Below are positions 16,606-25,260 of a DNA stretch of 64,000 nucleotides, piece by piece; position 1 is the stretch's first letter, and each line of letters opens with the position of its first letter. The stretch spans positions 372,001 to 436,000 of the forward strand of contig CAVXJN010000002.1 in assembly GCA_963762165.1 (NCBI GenBank), given 5' to 3'. The notes beneath the pieces are model-generated. The model saw only the letters and a list, made by a program, of their open reading frames with translations, had not been told where the DNA came from and did not search any database. The position numbers were made by a program, and so were the translations under genes. This DNA is from CAVXJN01 sp963762165 (GTDB lineage: Bacteria > Pseudomonadota > Gammaproteobacteria > JASBUN01).

Positions 16606-17103
16606 ATGACCGAGCAACCGCTAGTCGGCGTGGTGATGGGTTCGGACAGCGATTGGCCGATCATGCGCCGGGCGGTGGAACAACTCCAAGCCTTCGGCGT
16701 GGCCCACGAAGCCCGTGTCGTGTCCGCCCACCGCACTCCCGATCTTTTGTACGAATATGCCGAATCCGCAGCCCAGCGCGGTTTACGGGCGATCATCGCC
16801 GGTGCCGGCGGCGCTGCCCATCTGCCCGGCATGTTGGCGGCTATATCGACCGTGCCGGTGTTGGGCGTACCGGTACCGTCCAAGCACCTTCAGGGCCAGG
16901 ATTCACTGCTTTCCATCGTGCAGATGCCGAAAGGCATCCCGGTGGCGACGTTCGCCATCGGCGAGGCCGGTGCCGCCAATGCGGCACTGTTTGCGGTTGC
17001 CATGCTCGCCGGAAGCGACCCAGCATTGGCGAAACGTCTGCAAGCGTTTCGAAGCAAGCAGCGTCAGGCGGTGTTGGCGATGCAACTCCCCGCCGCGGAA
17101 TGA
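16606..17103 (+). CDS. purE: N5-carboxyaminoimidazole ribonucleotide mutase
   Basis: 165 aa, purine biosynthesis. Class I PurE signatures: VVMGSDSDWPIM, VVSAHRTPDLLYEY, and IAGAGGAAHLPGM followed by PVLGVPVPSK. It converts N5-CAIR (made by PurK) into CAIR. The stop overlaps the purK ATG (ATGA), showing translational coupling. The Shine-Dalgarno in front of 16606 is weak. Confidence 0.97.
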   Translation: MTEQPLVGVVMGSDSDWPIMRRAVEQLQAFGVAHEARVVSAHRTPDLLYEYAESAAQRGLRAIIAGAGGAAHLPGMLAAISTVPVLGVPVPSKHLQGQDSLLSIVQMPKGIPVATFAIGEAGAANAALFAVAMLAGSDPALAKRLQAFRSKQRQAVLAMQLPAAE

Positions 17104-18239
17104 ATCGGCACGCGCCCATATTACCCGGCGCAATGGTGGGCATGCTCGGCGGCGGTCAGCTCGGTCGCATGTTTACCGTAGCCGCGCGCACCCTTGGCTA
17201 CCGAGTGATGGTATTGGATCCCGACCCCCATAGTCCGGCGGGACGCATGGCCGACGTGCATGTGCAAGCCGGCTACGACGATGGTGAGGCACTCGACGAC
17301 ATGGCGCGGCAGTGCGCTGTAGTCACCACCGAGTTCGAGAATATTCCGGTGGGCAGTCTGGAGCGCTTGGCCGCGCACGTGCCGGTGCGACCCGCGGCTG
17401 CCGCGCTCGCAAAAACCCAGGATCGCATCGAAGAAAAAGCATTCATTTCCGCATCGGGTCTGCCGACTGCGCCCTATCGGGCCGTGAACTCCGCAGCAGA
17501 GCTTCAGAGCGCCTGGGAATTCGTCGGCGCTCCGGCCATTCTCAAGCGGGCAAGCTTCGGTTACGACGGCAAGGGCCAAGCCCGGATATCCGATTACGAA
17601 GCGCTGGGCGAGGCGTTTGCGAGCCTCGGCGCAGTGCCCTGCGTGCTGGAAAAGCAAGTCGACCTGGAACGGGAGATCTCGGTCGTAGTCGCCCGTAACG
17701 AACAAGGTGAATGCCGTTGTTACCCGGTCGCGGAAAACCGCCATCAAGGCGGCATCCTGCACACCAGCATCGTGCCGGCACGGATTTCCCCCGCGCTTTC
17801 GCAGCAGGCCCAGTTCCAGGCGCAGCGCCTGGCGGCGGCACTGGACTACTGCGGCATCCTGGCGGTGGAATACTTCGTGGTCGGCGGTGAATTGTTGGTC
17901 AACGAGATCGCACCACGTCCCCACAACAGCGGGCATTACACACTCGACGCCTGTATCACGTCTCAATTCGAACAGCAGGTTCGCATGACTTGCAATCTGC
18001 CGTTCGGCGATACCCACCTGCTGAGCCCGATCGTGATGGTCAACCTGCTCGGCGACCTCTGGGGCGAAACGCCGCCGGATTGGTTGGCTCTCTTTTCCGA
18101 CCCGGCTGCTAAGCTTCATTTGTACGGAAAGCGCGAGGCCCGTCCGGGCCGAAAGATGGGCCATTTCTGCGTGCTGGCGACGGACGTCGATGATGCCCTG
18201 GTGCGCGCGGATGGGCTGTTCAGCCGCCTGATCCGCTGA
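17100..18239 (+). CDS. purK: N5-carboxyaminoimidazole ribonucleotide synthetase
   Basis: 379 aa ATP-grasp enzyme. Signatures: MVGMLGGGQLGRMFTVAA, ILKRASFGYDGKGQ, and the metal-ligand segment NEIAPRPHNSGHYTLDAC. It carboxylates AIR with ATP and bicarbonate to give N5-CAIR for PurE. The ATG at 17100 overlaps the purE stop by four bases. The open frame reaches back to 16416 through purE in another frame, but that extension is spurious. Confidence 0.97.
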   Translation: MNRHAPILPGAMVGMLGGGQLGRMFTVAARTLGYRVMVLDPDPHSPAGRMADVHVQAGYDDGEALDDMARQCAVVTTEFENIPVGSLERLAAHVPVRPAAAALAKTQDRIEEKAFISASGLPTAPYRAVNSAAELQSAWEFVGAPAILKRASFGYDGKGQARISDYEALGEAFASLGAVPCVLEKQVDLEREISVVVARNEQGECRCYPVAENRHQGGILHTSIVPARISPALSQQAQFQAQRLAAALDYCGILAVEYFVVGGELLVNEIAPRPHNSGHYTLDACITSQFEQQVRMTCNLPFGDTHLLSPIVMVNLLGDLWGETPPDWLALFSDPAAKLHLYGKREARPGRKMGHFCVLATDVDDALVRADGLFSRLIR

Positions 18240-18327
18240 TTCCCAGCCGCCGCCCTGCGGCGCCGGCTGCCCACCGATCTCCCTTCCGGCGGCAGAATCC
18301 ATAAGGGTCAACTTATGGTACTGATCA

Positions 18328-18343
18328 TAACAATTGATTGTTA
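18328..18343 (+). promoter_or_regulatory. Palindromic candidate CbbR operator upstream of cbbL
   Basis: taacaat-tg-attgtta, 7-bp arms and a 2-base spacer, in a markedly AT-rich patch (18310-18352) of an otherwise GC-rich 229-base gap before cbbL. It lies 126 bases upstream of the start codon. LysR-type CbbR binding sites have this form; a cbbR gene ends the cluster. Confidence 0.45.
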
Positions 18344-18468
18344 ATTATAGATTCAGGCTCGTACTCTACGCCACAACCTGGAACTGCGGGTCACGGATGT
18401 TGAGGCTTCCGCCCAATAGGGTTGGTCGTCGATGTTTTTCAGTAATTTCAACTTGTTGAGGAAATGAC

Positions 18469-19897
18469 ATGTCCACAAAAAGCTACAGCGCTGGTGTGAA
18501 GGAATACCGCGAGACGTATTGGATGCCGGATTACACCCCGGCCGACACCGACATCCTCGCGTGCTTCAAAATCACCCCTCAACCCGGCGTGCCGCGCGAA
18601 GAAATCGCCGCGGCGGTAGCCGCGGAAAGCTCCACGGGTACCTGGACCACGGTCTGGACCGATTTGCTGACCGATCTGGATTACTACAAGGGCCGCGCCT
18701 ACGCCATTGAAGACGTGCCCGGTGACGACGAGTCCTTCTACGCTTTCGTTGCCTACCCCATCGACTTGTTTGAAGAAGGCTCCGTGGTCAATGTGTTCAC
18801 CTCCCTGGTGGGCAACGTGTTCGGCTTCAAAGCGCTGCGCCACCTGCGCCTGGAAGACGTGCGCTTCCCGATCGCCTACGTCAATGACTTGCGGCGGTCC
18901 GCCGCAGGGTATTCAGGTCGAACGCGACCTGATGAACAAGTACGGCCGTCCGCTGCTGGGCTGCACCATCAAGCCGAAGCTGGGCCTGTCTGCCAAGAAC
19001 TACGGCCGTGCTGTGTACGAGTGCTTGCGCGGCGGTCTGGACTTCACCAAGGACGACGAGAACATCAACTCGCAGCCGTTCATGCGCTGGCGCCAGCGGT
19101 TCGACTTCGTCATGGAAGCGATCCACAAAGCGGAAGCCGAAACCGGCGAGCGCAAGGGTCACTACTTGAACGTCACCGCGCCGACCCCGGCTGAGATGTT
19201 CAAGCGTGCCGAGCACGCCAAGTCCCTGGGCGCGCCGATCATCATGCACGACTACCTGACCGGCGGCTTCTGCGCCAACACGGGTCTGGCCGACTGGTGC
19301 CGCGATAACGGTATTTTGCTGCACATTCACCGTGCCATGCACGCCGTGCTCGACCGTCATCCCAAGCACGGTATCCACTTCCGCGTGCTGGCCAAGGCCC
19401 TGCGGTTGTCCGGCGGCGATCACCTGCATTCCGGTACTGTGGTTGGCAAACTGGAAGGCGATCGCGAGGCGACCCTGGGCTGGATCGATATCATGCGCGA
19501 TTCCTACATCAAAGAAGACCGCAGCCGCGGCATTTTCTTTGATCAGGATTGGGGTTCCATGCCCGGTGTGTTCCCGGTCGCGTCCGGTGGTATCCACGTT
19601 TGGCACATGCCGGCGTTGGTCACCATCTTCGGCGACGACTCCGTGCTCCAGTTCGGCGGCGGTACCTTAGGTCATCCCTGGGGCAACGCAGCCGGTGCCG
19701 CAGCCAACCGGGTCGCACTCGAAGCTTGCGTCGAAGATCGCAACAAGAACGGCGGCGAAGGTTTGGAAAAGCGTGGCGGCGACGTGCTGCGCGAAGCGGC
19801 CAAGAGCAGCCCCGAACTTGCCGCGGCCATGGAAACCTGGAAGGAAATCAAGTTCGAGTTCGACACCGTCGACAAGCTGGACGTGTCGCACAAATAA
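18469..19897 (+). CDS. cbbL: Form I RuBisCO large subunit (frameshifted in this sequence)
   Basis: Carboxylates ribulose-1,5-bisphosphate in the Calvin cycle. Two frames encode one product: 18469 to ~18885, then to 19897. The junction reads aatgac where the family motif AYVKTCGGPP requires aagac, so one extra T at ~18885 breaks the gene. Removing it gives 475 aa, the normal length. Catalytic residues are intact: GLDFTKDDEN (carbamylated Lys, Asp, Glu), FRVLAKALRLSGGDH and SGTVVGKLEGDRE (loop 6 region follows). The ATG at 18469 has gagga upstream. The rest of the gene is under normal constraint, so a base-call error is more likely than inactivation. Confidence 0.93.
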
Positions 19898-20019
19898 AGG
19901 ATCGAGGCGAAGAGCAGAGGTCGCCGCCGCACCAAAAGCAAGTCGGCGTGTGCGGTGTACCTCGGGCGCTCTTTCCCTAACCAAACGCATTCACGAATTA
20001 CGTTATCGAGGATCTACTC

Positions 20020-20379
20020 ATGAGCGATATGCAAGATTACAAATCCAGCTTGACCGATGCGTCCAGCCGCAAATTCGAGACCTTTTCCTACTTGCCGGAA
20101 ATGTCTAAAGACAATATTCGCAAACAGGTGGAATATATCGTCAGCAAAGGTTGGAATCCGGCGGTCGAGCACACCGAGACGGAAAATGCGTTCGACCATT
20201 ATTGGTACATGTGGAAACTGCCGATGTTCGGCGAAACCGACGTCGACAAAATTCTGGCTGAAGCCGAAGCCTGCCACAAAGCGCATCCGAAACATCACGT
20301 GCGTCTGATCGGGTATGACAACTTCGCTCAATCCCAGGGTGCATCGATGGTGATTTTCCGCGGACCGATCAAAGTCTGA
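20020..20379 (+). CDS. cbbS: Form I RuBisCO small subunit
   Basis: 119 aa. Typical start (FETFSYLPEMSKDNIRKQVE), central YWYMWKLPMFGET, and end VRLIGYDNFAQSQGASMVIF. It assembles with CbbL as L8S8. ATG at 20020 with gagga upstream. It lies 122 bases after cbbL and is followed by a strong hairpin terminator at 20408-20438, which separates the structural genes from cbbQO. Confidence 0.97.
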   Translation: MSDMQDYKSSLTDASSRKFETFSYLPEMSKDNIRKQVEYIVSKGWNPAVEHTETENAFDHYWYMWKLPMFGETDVDKILAEAEACHKAHPKHHVRLIGYDNFAQSQGASMVIFRGPIKV

Positions 20380-20407
20380 ACATTGCGGCAGCAGTGCCGG
20401 ACTGAAA

Positions 20408-20438
20408 GCCTCTGTCCGGCAACGGACAGAGGCTTTTT
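20408..20438 (+). terminator. Terminator/attenuator between cbbS and cbbQ
   Basis: 11-bp perfect stem gcctctgtccg / cggacagaggc, loop gcaa, then five T. Being inside the cluster, it probably lowers cbbQO expression relative to cbbLS. Confidence 0.85.
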
Positions 20439-20537
20439 CATTTGAGGCCCGGACCAGATTCGGCAGGCGTCGAGCCCGCAATGGATCCAAGTGGCTCATC
20501 GGAAGTTTGAATTCGTAGTAGAGCAGAGGCCGGAACC

Positions 20538-21347
20538 ATGAGCGCGAACGTCGAGCAGTACAGCATCAAGAAGGAACCTTATTACTGTCCCGTCCACGAT
20601 GAGGTGTCACTTTACGAAGCTGCCTATGGCGCCCGGATGCCGGTGATGCTCAAAGGACCGACCGGCTGCGGCAAGTCCCGCTTCGTTGAATACATGGCGT
20701 ACAAGCTCGGCCGGCCATTGATCACGGTCGCCTGTAATGAGGACATGACTGCGTCGGACCTGGTCGGGCGGTTTTTGCTCGATAAGGACGGCACAGTCTG
20801 GCAGGACGGCCCGCTGACGACTGCAGCACGTATGGGCGCGATCTGTTACCTGGATGAGGTGGTGGAGGCCCGTCAGGATACTACTGTCGTCATTCACCCG
20901 TTGACCGATCATCGGCGGACGCTGCCGTTGGACAAGAAGGGTGAACTGCTGGAAGCGCATCCGGATTTCCAGTTGGTGATTTCCTACAATCCGGGCTATC
21001 AGAGCCTGATGAAGGATCTGAAGCAATCCACCAAGCAACGTTTCGCCGCGTTGGATTTCGATTATCCGCAAGCAGACACGGAAGCGCAGATTGTCGCCCA
21101 CGAAACCGGGGTCGACGAACAGGTGGCCAAGAATCTGGTGCAGATCGCCCACCGCGCCCGCAATCTGAAAGGACACGGTCTCGACGAAGGCATTTCCACG
21201 CGCCTTCTGGTGTACGCAGGACAACTCATCGCCAAGGGCGTGGAGCCCCTGGCTGCGTGCAGCATGACCCTGGTGCGGCCGCTGACCGATGATCCCGATA
21301 TGCGCGATACCCTGGATGCAGCAGTCAGCACGTTCTTCGGTAAGTGA
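20538..21347 (+). CDS. cbbQ: RuBisCO activase AAA+ subunit CbbQ
   Basis: 269 aa MoxR-class AAA+ ATPase. Walker A GPTGCGKS (near residue 42), Walker B ICYLDEVVEA, and the sensor region VISYNPGYQSLMKDL. CbbQ hexamers work with CbbO to remove inhibitory sugar phosphates from RuBisCO. ATG at 20538 with agagg upstream. Downstream of the cbbS terminator, 109 bases before cbbO. Confidence 0.95.
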   Translation: MSANVEQYSIKKEPYYCPVHDEVSLYEAAYGARMPVMLKGPTGCGKSRFVEYMAYKLGRPLITVACNEDMTASDLVGRFLLDKDGTVWQDGPLTTAARMGAICYLDEVVEARQDTTVVIHPLTDHRRTLPLDKKGELLEAHPDFQLVISYNPGYQSLMKDLKQSTKQRFAALDFDYPQADTEAQIVAHETGVDEQVAKNLVQIAHRARNLKGHGLDEGISTRLLVYAGQLIAKGVEPLAACSMTLVRPLTDDPDMRDTLDAAVSTFFGK

Positions 21348-21456
21348 TCGAGCCGAACCGGCAGCGTGCCGAGCCGTGGGTAGCGTCACCCCCGCGGCAC
21401 AATGGTCTGGCAGTATGCGCTGAACCTAGGCGCTCCAACACGGACTGGCCTGCGAT

Positions 21457-23784
21457 ATGAACATCAAACTCGACGAATACCGCGAGTATCTGGAAAAAGC
21501 GGCTCCGGAAGTGCGCGAGACGTTGGAAGGCACGTTCCATGAGGCGACCCGCATCATGTCGCCGGCGGGCGTGCAGGAATACCTCGAAGGCGCGAAGGGC
21601 CTGTGTACTCTGGGCCGCGGTCCGAAGCTGGTGGTGGCGTATCTGAGCCAGATGCCGCTGGTGGCCAAAGAGGTGGGCGAGGACGTGATTCGCGATTGCG
21701 TGGGTGCGGCGATGAAGCTCTCGTCCATGACTTCCGGCGATGTGATCGCGTTGCTGTTCGACAGTCTCCCTACTGCCGCGCGTCGACTCGGGGATGCTGA
21801 GTTGTTGCGCCAATATCTGCAACTGATCCATCAATTGTCGGCGCGTGCCGCCCGCGGTTTGCGACCGATGTTGAACCACATCGACGAGTTGCTGTCCAAG
21901 CTGACTTTGGGCGGACTCAAGCGCTGGGCAAATTTCGGTGTCGAGGCCTATCGGCGCGACTTGAACAATCTGGTCGCGTATTTCGATTTGAAGACTGCCG
22001 ACAGTCTGAAAGTACTGCAAAAAGAACGCCGCGGCACGCTGTTCGTGGATGTGCAGCGCAAACTCAACTTTTATCTGCGCGCTTTCTGGGCCCGTGACTT
22101 CTTTCTGCGTCCGGCGGCCTCGGACATCGCCGGCTTCAAGCCGTATATCGAAGCTCGCGTGGTGCACTTACCCGACGCCGTTGATGCCGTCGGCGATCTC
22201 ACCGGGCTGGAAGTTTATCGCGCCACCGCAGCCCATGCCGCCGCACATATCTGCTACACCTACGGCTCGCTGAGCGCACAGGAATTGTCGCCGGCACAAA
22301 TGTTCTTCATCGGATTGATCGAAGACGCGCGGGTGGAGTACTGCGCGGCCCAGGATTTTCCGGGGCTGCGTCGCATCTGGCAACGGCTGCTGGACCTGCA
22401 ATACGAGAACGGTCTGGAGCATGAGACGGTCGAACAGCTGGAATTGTTCGCCCGCATGCTGAGCGATCCGGAACTAAAGGCGGACGATGCTGCGCTCAAT
22501 ACCCTGGCGGAGAAGTACCACGCCAACATTGAAGACAATAAGCACGACAACAGCTTTTCCTGGCATATCGGCCTGGAACTGTTCAATGTCTATGCCGAGC
22601 GCCGTGACGTGCCCAGTCTGCGGATACTGGAATCGATCCGCGTCCCGTATCGCGACGACAATCGTTTCATCTGGCATTACGACGAGGCTGATTGGTCCGC
22701 CGGTGCCGAGTACATTCCCGCCAGTCAGCGGCAGGTGCGCAAGACCGTCAATATCATGGAGATGGTGAACGAACTCGACTGCGAGTTTGCGGGTGACGAT
22801 GCGCAGGAGGTCTGGCGCCTGGAAACACCATTCTGGCTCGACCAGGAAGACTGCACCATCAATGAACTGGAAGGCAAGGAGCCGATATCCGATCCGTTTC
22901 ATTATCAGGAATGGGATTACCAGGTGCAGTTGCATCGCCCGGACTGGGTGACGGTATATGAACGCCGTCAGCCCAAGGGCGATCCGGAAGACATCGACGA
23001 TATTCTGATCGAACATCGGCCCATTGCGCGCCGCATTCGCCAGATCATCGACTTGTTGCAGCCGGAAGGCGTGATCCGCGAGCGCAAGATGGAGGACGGC
23101 GACGAGATCGACATCAATGCCGCCATCGATGCCATGGTGTCGATCCGCATGGGCCGACATCCCGATCCGCGCATCACCATGCGCAACGTGCTCAAGCGCC
23201 GCGATCTCGCGGTGGTACTGCTATTGGACTTGTCGGAGTCCACGAACGAAAAACTGGAAGGCAGCGAAAAGAGCGTCCTGGAGCTGACCCGCGAAGCCTG
23301 CGCGTTGGTGGCAACGGCAATCGATGGTATCGGCGATCCATTTGCCATTCACGGCTTTGCTTCCGACGGCCGCCACGACGTGCAGTATTTCCGCTTCAAG
23401 GACTTCAAGCAGCAGTTCAACGATGAAGTGAAGTCGCGCCTGGCGGGCATGCAAGGTGCGCTGTCGACCCGCATGGGCGGTGCCATGCGCCACGCAGCTG
23501 AACATCTGCTGCGGCAACCGGAGCGGCGCAAATTGCTGCTGATGGTCACGGATGGGGAGCCTGCGGATATCGACGAGCGTGATCCGCAACATCTTCGTCA
23601 CGACACCAAGAAGGCGGTCGAGGAACTGCACACCAAAGGCATCATGACCTACTGCCTGACCTTGGACCCCGACGCCGATTCGTACGTAAAACGGATTTTC
23701 GGCGCCAACAATTACACCATCATCGATCATGTCGAACGGTTGCCGGAAAAACTGCCCGGCCTGTATGCGGGATTGACTCGCTGA
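21457..23784 (+). CDS. cbbO: RuBisCO activase adaptor CbbO (von Willebrand factor A domain)
   Basis: 775 aa, partner of CbbQ. The long N-terminal part is specific to CbbO. The C-terminal ~190 residues form a vWA domain with a MIDAS motif (VVLLLDLSESTNEK, then MVTDGEPADID) that docks on RuBisCO. ATG at 21457 without a strong Shine-Dalgarno. Uninterrupted, unlike cbbL in the same cluster. Confidence 0.95.
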   Translation: MNIKLDEYREYLEKAAPEVRETLEGTFHEATRIMSPAGVQEYLEGAKGLCTLGRGPKLVVAYLSQMPLVAKEVGEDVIRDCVGAAMKLSSMTSGDVIALLFDSLPTAARRLGDAELLRQYLQLIHQLSARAARGLRPMLNHIDELLSKLTLGGLKRWANFGVEAYRRDLNNLVAYFDLKTADSLKVLQKERRGTLFVDVQRKLNFYLRAFWARDFFLRPAASDIAGFKPYIEARVVHLPDAVDAVGDLTGLEVYRATAAHAAAHICYTYGSLSAQELSPAQMFFIGLIEDARVEYCAAQDFPGLRRIWQRLLDLQYENGLEHETVEQLELFARMLSDPELKADDAALNTLAEKYHANIEDNKHDNSFSWHIGLELFNVYAERRDVPSLRILESIRVPYRDDNRFIWHYDEADWSAGAEYIPASQRQVRKTVNIMEMVNELDCEFAGDDAQEVWRLETPFWLDQEDCTINELEGKEPISDPFHYQEWDYQVQLHRPDWVTVYERRQPKGDPEDIDDILIEHRPIARRIRQIIDLLQPEGVIRERKMEDGDEIDINAAIDAMVSIRMGRHPDPRITMRNVLKRRDLAVVLLLDLSESTNEKLEGSEKSVLELTREACALVATAIDGIGDPFAIHGFASDGRHDVQYFRFKDFKQQFNDEVKSRLAGMQGALSTRMGGAMRHAAEHLLRQPERRKLLLMVTDGEPADIDERDPQHLRHDTKKAVEELHTKGIMTYCLTLDPDADSYVKRIFGANNYTIIDHVERLPEKLPGLYAGLTR

Positions 23785-23823
23785 TCCGGCGCGGGAGCGG
23801 CTCTGAAGAGCTGATAGTTAAGC

Positions 23824-23843
23824 TGCATTGCATAAGTAATGCA
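23824..23843 (+). promoter_or_regulatory. Inverted repeat upstream of cbbR
   Basis: tgcatt-N8-aatgca, in the 104-base gap between cbbO and cbbR. It is AT-rich and 45 bases upstream of the GTG start. It could be an autoregulatory LysR-type site; its sequence differs from the palindrome before cbbL. Confidence 0.35.
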
Positions 23844-23888
23844 TTATGGATATGATCCATCAGGTTCCTATCCCCATGCGGTGGCCCC

Positions 23889-24794
23889 GTGCATGTGACA
23901 TTTCGCCAACTTGAAGTCTTCGCTGCAGTCGCAAGGCACCTCAATTTCACCCGCGCAGCTCAGGAACTGCATCTGAGTCAGCCTGCTGTTTCAATGCAGA
24001 TCAAACAACTGGAAGACGCCGTAGGGCTGGTTCTGTTTGAACAGCTTGGCAAGAAGATCTATCTGACCGAGGCCGGCCAGGAGATGTACAACTACAGCCG
24101 GTCCGTGGGCCAACTGTTGGACGAAGCCGAAGAGGTCATGGAGAGCTTCAAAGGCGTGCGGCGCGGGCACTTGAAGGTTTCCGTTGCCAGCACCGCCAAC
24201 TATTGCGCGACCCGACTGCTGGCGACTTTCATGCAGCGCTTTCCCGATGCCAAGTTCAGCCTCGATGTGACCAACAGAGAAACACTGCTGCGCCAGTTGG
24301 CCGCCAATGAGCGGGACCTGGTGGTGATGGGGCGGCCGCCCGAAAACCTCGACCTCGAGGCGAGCGCGTTCATGGAAAACCCATTGGTAGTGATCGCACC
24401 GTCGGATCACCCGCTGGTGGACAAAAAGAAGATTCCGCTCATCCAACTCGAGCAGGAGACATTTCTGGTCCGTGAACGCGGCTCCGGTACTCGAATCGCT
24501 ATGGAACGGTTTTTCAATGAGCGTGGCGTGAAGCTCGGCAGCGATATGGAGATGACCAGCAACGAGGCGATCAAGCAGGCGGTGGAAGCGGGTCTCGGCC
24601 TGGGAATTGTTTCCATTCACACGCTGGCACCGGAACTCGAGACTGGCCGGCTGCGGCTACTCGATGTGCAGAATTTTCCCATCCTGCGCCACTGGTACGT
24701 GGTGCACCGGCAGGGCAAGCGCCTGTCGCCGGTAGCAAGCGCCTTCAAGAACATGCTGTTGGAGGAAGCCGCGTCGGTGCTTGGCGCGGGATAA
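23889..24794 (+). CDS. cbbR: LysR-family transcriptional regulator of CO2 fixation
   Basis: 301 aa. Winged helix-turn-helix at residues ~5-60 (FTRAAQELHLSQPAVSMQIK), then a LysR substrate-binding domain close to CbbR/CysB relatives. The GTG at 23889 gives the family-typical MHVTFRQLEVFAAVARHLNF. The position, last in the cbb cluster and co-directional, is unusual because cbbR is more often divergent from cbbL, but the sequence and context support CbbR. Confidence 0.88.
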   Translation: MHVTFRQLEVFAAVARHLNFTRAAQELHLSQPAVSMQIKQLEDAVGLVLFEQLGKKIYLTEAGQEMYNYSRSVGQLLDEAEEVMESFKGVRRGHLKVSVASTANYCATRLLATFMQRFPDAKFSLDVTNRETLLRQLAANERDLVVMGRPPENLDLEASAFMENPLVVIAPSDHPLVDKKKIPLIQLEQETFLVRERGSGTRIAMERFFNERGVKLGSDMEMTSNEAIKQAVEAGLGLGIVSIHTLAPELETGRLRLLDVQNFPILRHWYVVHRQGKRLSPVASAFKNMLLEEAASVLGAG

Positions 24795-25260
24795 TGGCGA
24801 ACGATCAGCTGCACACAGACTCGCGAACCTGCGCCTGCGAATCCGTGGAGGTTGGTTCGTTTCCCGATCCCGGACGCAAACAGGAACATGTTCTCGAAAT
24901 ATGCGGCATTGATCGGTGCAGGTTCTCCGGGCTGTGCGCGCTCTCCGCGTTTCGAATTTGATACAACTTCTCTTCAATCCCACCGATTTACGCTAGATAT
25001 CGGAATCTCCGACATTTTCCGGGTCTTTCCGGGAGCCAGGCTCGACTGCGCTGTCAGGCAGACCGGGCGGCGTTCCACAGGTGAAACATTTCGGTCTCTC
25101 CAAGGTCCTGCATCAGATTTACGGGTTGCATAGTTATGGCCGTATTTACAGTGGCTTGCGGCGTCGGCCGGCGGCCTGGCATGTCCGTTGCACAAACGGA
25201 GTGGGGCCACGGTTCGCGCCGGGGTCCAGCATCCTACGCAAAAGAAACGGAGAGCGACCC
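24795..25260. other. Intergenic region before the amyloid-like locus
   Basis: 466 bases without a supported gene; the few ORFs lack ribosome binding sites. It contains a sigma-54-like promoter (25177-25192) 68 bases before the glycine-rich protein gene. Confidence 0.6.
25177..25192 (+). promoter_or_regulatory. Candidate sigma-54 (-24/-12) promoter
   Basis: tggcatgtccgttgca: GG and GC separated by exactly ten bases, flanked by the preferred T and TT, against the consensus TGGCAC-N5-TTGC. It reads toward the glycine-rich protein gene. A bEBP-type regulator gene (30695-32066) lies in the same locus. Confidence 0.6.

Noticed and set aside
18880..18895. Programmed ribosomal frameshift in cbbL
   Set aside because: No slippery heptamer or downstream structure, and RuBisCO genes are not known to use one; one extra base explains it better.
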